DNA of 64,000 nucleotides from positions 62,001 to 126,000 of the forward strand of contig SVPE01000001.1 of assembly GCA_015066015.1 (NCBI GenBank), written 5' to 3'. The position numbers and the translations under genes are program-made. The notes beneath the pieces were generated by a model, which worked only from the letters and a program-made list of their open reading frames with translations, did not search any database and had not been told where the DNA came from. Below, one piece after another: positions 59,146 through 64,000 of the stretch. Numbering within the stretch: position 1 is the stretch's first letter; every line of letters starts with the position of its first letter. This stretch comes from Oscillospiraceae bacterium (GTDB lineage: Bacteria > Bacillota > Clostridia > Oscillospirales > Acutalibacteraceae).

Positions 59146-59262
59146 GGGGAGGCTCTTTTGCTTCCCTTCTGAGGAAAGCAAAATCCACAGAGAAAATCCG
59201 CTTCCGGGAAAGGGGAAGCGGATTTTCTCTGTGGGAACGGGCGAAGCCCGTTCGGCCTCCCC
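59146..59262. repeat. cloverleaf nested palindrome, variant near proS
   Basis: Closing stem GGGGAGGC/GCCTCCCC. Arm 1 is TTTTGCTT/AAGCAAAA. Arm 2 is CACAGAGAAAATCCGCTTCC with its complement. Arm 3 is GAACGGGC-GAA-GCCCGTTC. Arms 1 and 3 differ from copy 1 with compensating changes. Inverted module A pieces (GCTCTGCATTCTGCAT) follow to 59328. Confidence 0.9.
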
Positions 59263-59332
59263 GGCTAATGTGGATTCACCATTCTGTATTCAAAAGGCGA
59301 CCACAACTCTGCGCTCTGCATTCTGCATAAAA

Positions 59333-59557
59333 AAGGGGCTGTTGGATTAAGATGCAGAAGGCGTTTTCTTCGCCCCGAAGGCGTACAGTGGTACTCCGAG
59401 AGGGCGAAAAAACGTCTGAAAAAGCAAAATTATGTTTTATGCAACACTTAAAAGTTACTTTCAATAGAATTAAAGCAGATATTTTCAGTAGATTTACTAC
59501 TTCAAATACCTGCTTTTTGCATTGCTTTTTGGTCTGCGCTTAATGCAACAACCCCTT
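59333..59557. mobile_element. 225-bp MITE-like element with terminal inverted repeats
   Basis: The left end AAGGGGCTGTTGGATTAAG and the right end (reversed) AAGGGGTTGTTGCATTAAG match at 17 of 19 positions; similarity continues into GCAGA. Inside, GCGTTTTCTTCGCCC and GGGCGAAAAAACG form a second inverted pair around GTAC-agtg-GTAC. There is no transposase gene. The ends resemble those of IS families that start GGGGCTGTTGCA. The right end lies 6 bases from the proS stop. Confidence 0.75.
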
Positions 59558-59562
59558 CATTA

Positions 59563-61005
59563 TTAATATGCCTTGCCCCAGTAAACAAGGTGCTTAGCTT
59601 CTTTTCCGCAGCATACACACTTGTCGCTGATGCTTTCCTGCTCAAGGGGCATACAGCGTGAGCCGACGCCGGTGAGCTCTTTGACTTTGTCCTCGCATTC
59701 TTCTTCGCCGCACCACATTGCTTTTACAAAGCCGTCACCCTTTTCTTCGAGTGCCTTTGTGATTTCGTCGAGAGTAAGGCAGGAGTAGGTCTTGTTTTCT
59801 CTGTTTTCAAGAGCCTTGTTGTAAATGCCCTCGTTAACCTCTGTAAGCTTCTGCTTAACACTTTCTGCAAGGCTGTCAAGGGAAACAACTGTCTTTTCTC
59901 TGTTGTGACGGGTTACGAGTACACACTCGCCCTTTTCGATGTCACGGGGGCCTACTTCGATTCTTACGGGTACGCCCTTCATTTCATATTCGGCATATTT
60001 CCAGCCGGCTGAGTTGTTGCTGTCGTCGAGCTTTACGCGGATGCCTGCGTTTTTAAGCTCAGCCATAAGCTCGTTTGCCTTTTCGAGTACACCTTCCTTG
60101 TGCTGTGCAACGGGAATGATAACTGCCTGAATGGGAGCAACTGCGGGAGGAAGCACGAGACCGTTGTTGTCACCGTGAGTCATAATGATAGCACCGATGA
60201 GTCTTGTTGTCATACCCCAGGAGGTCTGGTGCGGATATTCGAGCTTGTTTTCCTTGCTCTGATACTGAATTCCGAAGGCCTTTGCAAAGCCGTCACCGAA
60301 GTAGTGTGATGTGCCTGCCTGAAGAGCCTTGCCGTCGTGCATAAGAGCCTCGATAGCGTAGGTTGAAACTGCCCCTGCGAACTTGTCGCTTTCGGTCTTT
60401 TTGCCCTTGACTACGGGAATAGCGAGATACTTTTCACAGAAGTCGGCGTAAACGTTGAGCATCTTTTCTGTTTCAATGATTGCCTCTTCAGCGGTAGCGT
60501 GGATTGTGTGACCCTCCTGCCAGAGGAATTCTCTTGAGCGAAGGAAGGGGCGAGTTGTCTTTTCCCAGCGTACAACGCTTACCCACTGATTGTAAAGCTT
60601 GGGGAGGTCTCTGTGAGAGTGGATGATGTTAGCGTAATGCTCACAGAAGAGGGTTTCCGATGTGGGACGTACGCAGAGTCTTTCCTCGAGCTTTTCACTG
60701 CCGCCGTGAGTTACCCATGCAACCTCGGGGGCGAAGCCTTCAACGTGATCCTTTTCCTTCTGAAGAAGTGATTCGGGGATAAACATGGGCATACATACGT
60801 TTTCGTGACCTGTCTCTTTGAACATACCGTCAAGGATTCTCTGGATATTTTCCCAGATAGCATAAGCATAGGGGCGGATAACCATACAGCCCTTGATGCT
60901 GGTGTATTCAACAAGCTCTGCCTTTTTGCAGATGTCGGTATACCACTTGGCGAAATCTTCCTCCATAGAGGTGATTTCCTCAACCATTTTCTTATCGTTT
61001 GCCAT
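59563..61005 (-). CDS. proS: prolyl-tRNA synthetase (archaeal/eukaryotic-type, ProS type 3)
   Basis: 480 residues. The short form without the bacterial insertion domain is shown by length and by motifs [55 protein letters not shown] and SYFGDGF-like [13 protein letters not shown]. Class II motif 3 is in [21 protein letters not shown]. The C-terminal zinc-binding-like region has Cys at CGEEEC and CVCCG. It charges tRNA-Pro. The start follows GAAAGGAAAATTCCA. No T-box leader is present upstream. Confidence 0.95.
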   Translation of the reverse strand: MANDKKMVEEITSMEEDFAKWYTDICKKAELVEYTSIKGCMVIRPYAYAIWENIQRILDGMFKETGHENVCMPMFIPESLLQKEKDHVEGFAPEVAWVTHGGSEKLEERLCVRPTSETLFCEHYANIIHSHRDLPKLYNQWVSVVRWEKTTRPFLRSREFLWQEGHTIHATAEEAIIETEKMLNVYADFCEKYLAIPVVKGKKTESDKFAGAVSTYAIEALMHDGKALQAGTSHYFGDGFAKAFGIQYQSKENKLEYPHQTSWGMTTRLIGAIIMTHGDNNGLVLPPAVAPIQAVIIPVAQHKEGVLEKANELMAELKNAGIRVKLDDSNNSAGWKYAEYEMKGVPVRIEVGPRDIEKGECVLVTRHNREKTVVSLDSLAESVKQKLTEVNEGIYNKALENRENKTYSCLTLDEITKALEEKGDGFVKAMWCGEEECEDKVKELTGVGSRCMPLEQESISDKCVCCGKEAKHLVYWGKAY

Positions 61006-61070
61006 TGGAATTTTCCTTTCTTTATTTCGATAAAAATCGCGAAAAAACTATATATATAATAGTATACGAA

Positions 61071-61301
61071 AAATGCAAAATGCAAAATGCAAAATGCAAA
61101 ATTGTGGTCGCGGGATAACAAGTTTAATAATAAACCTTTATCCCGCGAATGAGCGTTTTTAATCAAAAGTAAATATATATTTATAATTGCCAAACAATGC
61201 AGCCTGGCGGAATAAAGCTTATATCCGATACAAAAGCTGAACGGATATAATCGGAGCGAAGCGACCCTTCATTCTGCACTTTGCATTTTGCACTCTGCAT
61301 T
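61071..61301. repeat. inverted module-A pair enclosing hairpins, between ileS and proS
   Basis: AATGCAAAATGCAAAATGCA plus TTGTGGTCGCGGG at the left, and the reversed TGCACTTTGCATTTTGCAC at the right. Between them GCGGGATAA/TTATCCCGC and TTATATCCG/CGGATATAA form hairpins. AGGGC-AAC-GCCCT follows near the ileS stop. Confidence 0.7.
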
Positions 61302-61320
61302 CGAAGGGCAACGCCCTGAG

Positions 61321-64000
61321 TTATGCTTTTTTAACGCTGATAGTAATTTCCTTGTCGCCGATAGCAGCAGTCTTTGTAAGGTCGGCTTCGATTTCGCCGT
61401 TTACGATGATTTCGTCGGCAAGAAGCTCTGCTGTCATATGGTCAAGACTTTCTTTGATGCAGCCGGCGATGAATCCGTCGTCGCTTGAAATAGCCATAAC
61501 AACTCTCTGCTCAACCTCGTAGCCTGCTTCCTTACGGATAAGCTGACACTGACGGATGATGTCGCGGACAGTACCTTCCTTGATGAGCTCTTCTGTGAGT
61601 ACGACGTCAAGAGCGATTACTGTGCCGTTGCCGCACTCAGCAGAAACGATGCCTGACTTTGTCTTTGACATAATGTTGAAGATTGCAGGCTCATAAGCGT
61701 TTTCGAAGCCCTTTACAAGTACTGCTTCGCCATTCTTTGCTTTTTCGGTGTATGCTGCCATTTCGTCTGCAGTTGCAGCTTCAAGAGCCTGCTTCATCTT
61801 GTTGACGTCGCCCTTGAGCACGGCACCTGCAACCTTGAAGTTAACGGTGAGGTAGCTGTCGTTGAGCACGTTTACGTCGTCGATGTATTCGAGAGCCTTG
61901 ATGTTGAGCTCGTCAAGGATGTTCTTTTCAAATACCTTGATGTCCTCAGCCTTGTCTGTGCATACGAAGAGCTTTGAAAGAGGCTGACGAACCTTGAGCT
62001 GATGCTCGTTACGAAGTCTCATAGCTGTTGCGATGATATCTCTTGCAAAGGCGGTCTTTTCGATGATGCCGTCATCCTCGAAGCCCTCGATAGCTGTGGG
62101 CCAGTCGGAAAGGTGTACGGAAAGCTCTGAGGTGGGAAGCACACGGCGTACGAGATTCTGCCAGATGCTTTCTGTCATGAAGGGGATGATGGGAGCCATA
62201 ACCTTTACACAGGCTGAAAGTGCTGTGAAGAGTGTCCAGTAGGCGATCATCTTATCCTTTTCGTCCTCTGTCTTCCAGAAGCGGCGGCGGTTTGTTCTGA
62301 TGTACCAGTTGGAAATGTCATCGGTGAAGATTTCGAATTCCTTTACAAGGTTATATGCCTTGTAGTCGTCCATCTGAGCAGTTGCCTTTGCGATGAAGTC
62401 GTTTGTTCTTGCGATGAGCCACTTGTCGGTGACTGTCATTGCGTTTTTATCGGGAGTGTAGCCTTCGAAGTTGGGCTTGTCGATTCTTGCGTAGGTCTCA
62501 AAGAAGGTGTAGATGTTCCAGAAGGAAAGGAGCTTTCTTCTTGCTTCGTCACCGAGATTGAAGCCGAAGCGGACATCGTTTGCAACGGGGCCGCCTGCAT
62601 AAAGGTAACGTACTGTGTCGGCACCGATCTTTTCGGCTGCCTCGTCAAAGCGGATCATAAAGCCTGTCTTGGAGAACTTTTCGCCGCTTTCCTGAACAAC
62701 GCTTGAGTGGCAGAGAACTCTCTCGTAGGGAGCTCTGTCCTCGAGTACGGTGCTCATAAACAGAAGTGAGTAGAACCAGAGACGTACCTGCTCGCGCATT
62801 TCAACAACCCATTCTGCAGGGAAGTTCTTTTTCCACTCCTCTTTGTCGGTGAAATAGCCTGTTGTTGAGAAGGGAACGATACCTGCATCGAGCCACACGT
62901 CGCCGACGTCGGTGATACGCTTTACATTTTTGCCGCACTTGGGGCACTTGATTTCGACCTCGTCAATCCAGGGTCTGTGAAGCTCGGGAAGAGCGTCAAC
63001 CTTTGCAGGATCAACAGCCATCTTTTTAAGCTCGTCGATTGAGCCGATAACATGAACGTTGCCGCAATCCTCACATACATAGAAGGGAAGGGGCATACCG
63101 TAGTAACGCTTACGGGAAATATTCCAGTTGCCCATGTTGTTGAGCCAGTCAAGCATTCTCTTGCCGTTTGATTCGGGCTCCCACTTAACGCTCATAGCGT
63201 TTCTGATAAGTCTGGGCTTTAATTCTTCTGTTGTGATGAACCAGGAGGGAACAAGACGGTAGATAAGCTCCTCCTTACATCTCCAGCATACGGGGTAGCT
63301 GTGCTCGTGAGGCTTTACAAGGTAAAGCTTGTCTCTCTGCTTAAGCTCCTCGAATACCTCGTCGGCAATGGTCTTTGTGTCCTTGCCTGAGAAGAAGCCG
63401 AAGCCCTTGAGGAAAATACCCATATCGTCAACGGGCATAATTTCGGGAAGACCGAGTCTCTTGCCGAGCTCATTATCCTCTGCACCGCAGCCGGGAGCGA
63501 TGTGAACAACGCCGGTACCTTCCTCAGCGTCAACGTCCTCCCATGCAACAACGGTATGCTCGAAGCCCTGCTGAGCGGGAAGCTCGGGGAAGCAGGTTTC
63601 GTACTTTTTGCCTACAAGCTCTTCACCCTTGAACATACGAAGCACTTCAAGCTTGTCGTCGCCGAGATACTTGATTGCATTCTTTGCGAGGATGAGAGTC
63701 TTTTCGTCGCTTTTTACCTTTACTTCAACATAGTCGATTTCGGGGTTTACTGCAAGGGCAACGTTTGAGGAAAGAGTCCAGGGTGTGGTTGTCCATACAA
63801 CGATTTTGCTGTCGGTGCCTTCAAGGGGAAGCTTGAAGAATACAGAGTTGTGAGTGATGGTCTTGTAGGAGCCTGTCATCTCGTGCTCTGAAAGTGATGT
63901 ACCGCAGCGGGGGCACCAGGGCATGGGCTTGTATTCGCGCTGAATCCAGCCGTTGTTGTCACAGGTCTTGAGGAAGTGCCAGATTGAGGTGATGTTGAGG
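61321..64000 (-). CDS. ileS: isoleucyl-tRNA synthetase (C-terminal part; N-terminus beyond the window)
   Basis: The frame is open to base 64000, giving about 893 residues; the HIGH motif lies outside. The visible segment begins W-H-F-L-K-T-C-D-N-N-G-W and includes K-P-M-P-W-C-P-R-C-G-T-S-L-S-E-H-E. The editing domain shows TTTPWTLSSNVALAVNPEID. Synthetic-site features are G-N-W-N-I-S-R-K-R-Y-Y-G and a C-P-K-C zinc pair. The KMSKS loop is altered to G-E-K-F-S-K-T-G. The anticodon-binding helices follow, and a C-terminal extension ends ITISVKKA. It charges tRNA-Ile and lies upstream of proS on the same strand, with a 315-base repeat-rich gap. Confidence 0.93.
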   Translation of the reverse strand, partial: LNITSIWHFLKTCDNNGWIQREYKPMPWCPRCGTSLSEHEMTGSYKTITHNSVFFKLPLEGTDSKIVVWTTTPWTLSSNVALAVNPEIDYVEVKVKSDEKTLILAKNAIKYLGDDKLEVLRMFKGEELVGKKYETCFPELPAQQGFEHTVVAWEDVDAEEGTGVVHIAPGCGAEDNELGKRLGLPEIMPVDDMGIFLKGFGFFSGKDTKTIADEVFEELKQRDKLYLVKPHEHSYPVCWRCKEELIYRLVPSWFITTEELKPRLIRNAMSVKWEPESNGKRMLDWLNNMGNWNISRKRYYGMPLPFYVCEDCGNVHVIGSIDELKKMAVDPAKVDALPELHRPWIDEVEIKCPKCGKNVKRITDVGDVWLDAGIVPFSTTGYFTDKEEWKKNFPAEWVVEMREQVRLWFYSLLFMSTVLEDRAPYERVLCHSSVVQESGEKFSKTGFMIRFDEAAEKIGADTVRYLYAGGPVANDVRFGFNLGDEARRKLLSFWNIYTFFETYARIDKPNFEGYTPDKNAMTVTDKWLIARTNDFIAKATAQMDDYKAYNLVKEFEIFTDDISNWYIRTNRRRFWKTEDEKDKMIAYWTLFTALSACVKVMAPIIPFMTESIWQNLVRRVLPTSELSVHLSDWPTAIEGFEDDGIIEKTAFARDIIATAMRLRNEHQLKVRQPLSKLFVCTDKAEDIKVFEKNILDELNIKALEYIDDVNVLNDSYLTVNFKVAGAVLKGDVNKMKQALEAATADEMAAYTEKAKNGEAVLVKGFENAYEPAIFNIMSKTKSGIVSAECGNGTVIALDVVLTEELIKEGTVRDIIRQCQLIRKEAGYEVEQRVVMAISSDDGFIAGCIKESLDHMTAELLADEIIVNGEIEADLTKTAAIGDKEITISVKKA

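Noticed and set aside
12231-59328. CRISPR array as explanation for the repeated GCAGAATTGCGGTCGCGGG module
   Set aside because: Copies are kilobases apart, lie in separate intergenic spaces, have no regular spacers, and no cas genes are present.
61006-61320. T-box riboswitch expected upstream of proS
   Set aside because: The T-box core (AGGGTGGNACCGCG) and specifier stem are absent; the region is filled by repeats and hairpins.
1-64000. tRNA or rRNA genes
   Set aside because: I looked through the intergenic stretches for the T-arm GGTTCGAATCC pattern and rRNA segments and found none.

Overview
The window reads as a chromosomal segment of a low-to-moderate G+C, Gram-positive anaerobe of the class Clostridia, most likely an Oscillospirales/Ruminococcaceae-type gut bacterium. 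The grounds are the ctsR-mcsA-mcsB-clpC heat-shock operon, RNase Y, a BofA-like sporulation protein, an FMN-riboswitch/RibU pair, the era-yqzL-recO neighbourhood, a complete Rnf operon with its own ApbE, many secreted glycan-active proteins and strong sigma-A promoters with AGGAGG-type ribosome sites. This is inference from gene content; no 16S or tRNA gene is present.

Layout. 1-4.9 kb: a DUF1294 membrane protein (cut by the window edge) with a zinc-ribbon partner, then a GHL10 lipoprotein and a large amidase_3 cell-wall hydrolase converging on a BofA-like gene. 5-8 kb: manA, FMN riboswitch plus ribU, and a zinc-ribbon/TM/SH3 protein. 8-11 kb (minus): a CDF-type transporter, a metallophosphoesterase and an EEP-family phosphatase as an operon. 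11-19 kb: a beta-propeller glycosidase, a small membrane protein, an acyl-CoA synthetase, a secreted esterase with an unusual Cys/Trp tail, rny and an RluA-type pseudouridine synthase. 19-23.6 kb (minus): ctsR-mcsA-mcsB-clpC with a well-formed CtsR operator region. 23.7-28.7 kb: a phage-replication-like protein, a DUF2804 protein, a secreted GH5 enzyme and a uracil permease. 29-38 kb: a micropeptide gene, a stand-alone E2-like acyltransferase, rpe, a GHL-type protein, era, a 1 kb repeat block, yqzL, recO and mutS2. 38-48 kb: a frameshifted RCC1-like gene, a CNNM/CorC-type CBS protein, a FnIII-polysaccharide deacetylase, a second micropeptide, GH20 with a small membrane protein, a sugar-transfer ATP-grasp and an Fe-alcohol dehydrogenase. 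48.4-56 kb: apbE, a NusG-II protein, a Gx transporter and rnfCDGEAB, a flavin-based ion-pumping ferredoxin:NAD oxidoreductase module. 56.7-64 kb (minus): a secreted phage-type lysozyme with FnIII domains, proS and the 3' part of ileS.

The most unusual layer is intergenic. At least seven spacers, and probably eight or nine, carry an approximately 110-125 bp nested palindrome that folds as a closing stem enclosing three hairpin arms (a cloverleaf). Divergent copies have rewritten arms that still pair, which looks like selection for structure or repeated generation of palindromes. These sit with a second dispersed module (core GCAGAATTGCGGTCGCGGG), with intrinsic terminators and with a probable TnpB/omega-RNA remnant. 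A separate 225 bp MITE-like element lies next to proS. Two 27- and 32-residue hydrophobic micropeptides, each with its own promoter, ribosome site and terminator, are the other candidates for undescribed biology.

Functional links: the FMN riboswitch/RibU pair secures flavin, ApbE attaches FMN to Rnf subunits (RnfG here carries two FMN-binding domains), and the CtsR/McsAB/ClpC set manages protein quality control. The many secreted hydrolases fit a gut glycan and cell-wall remodelling lifestyle.
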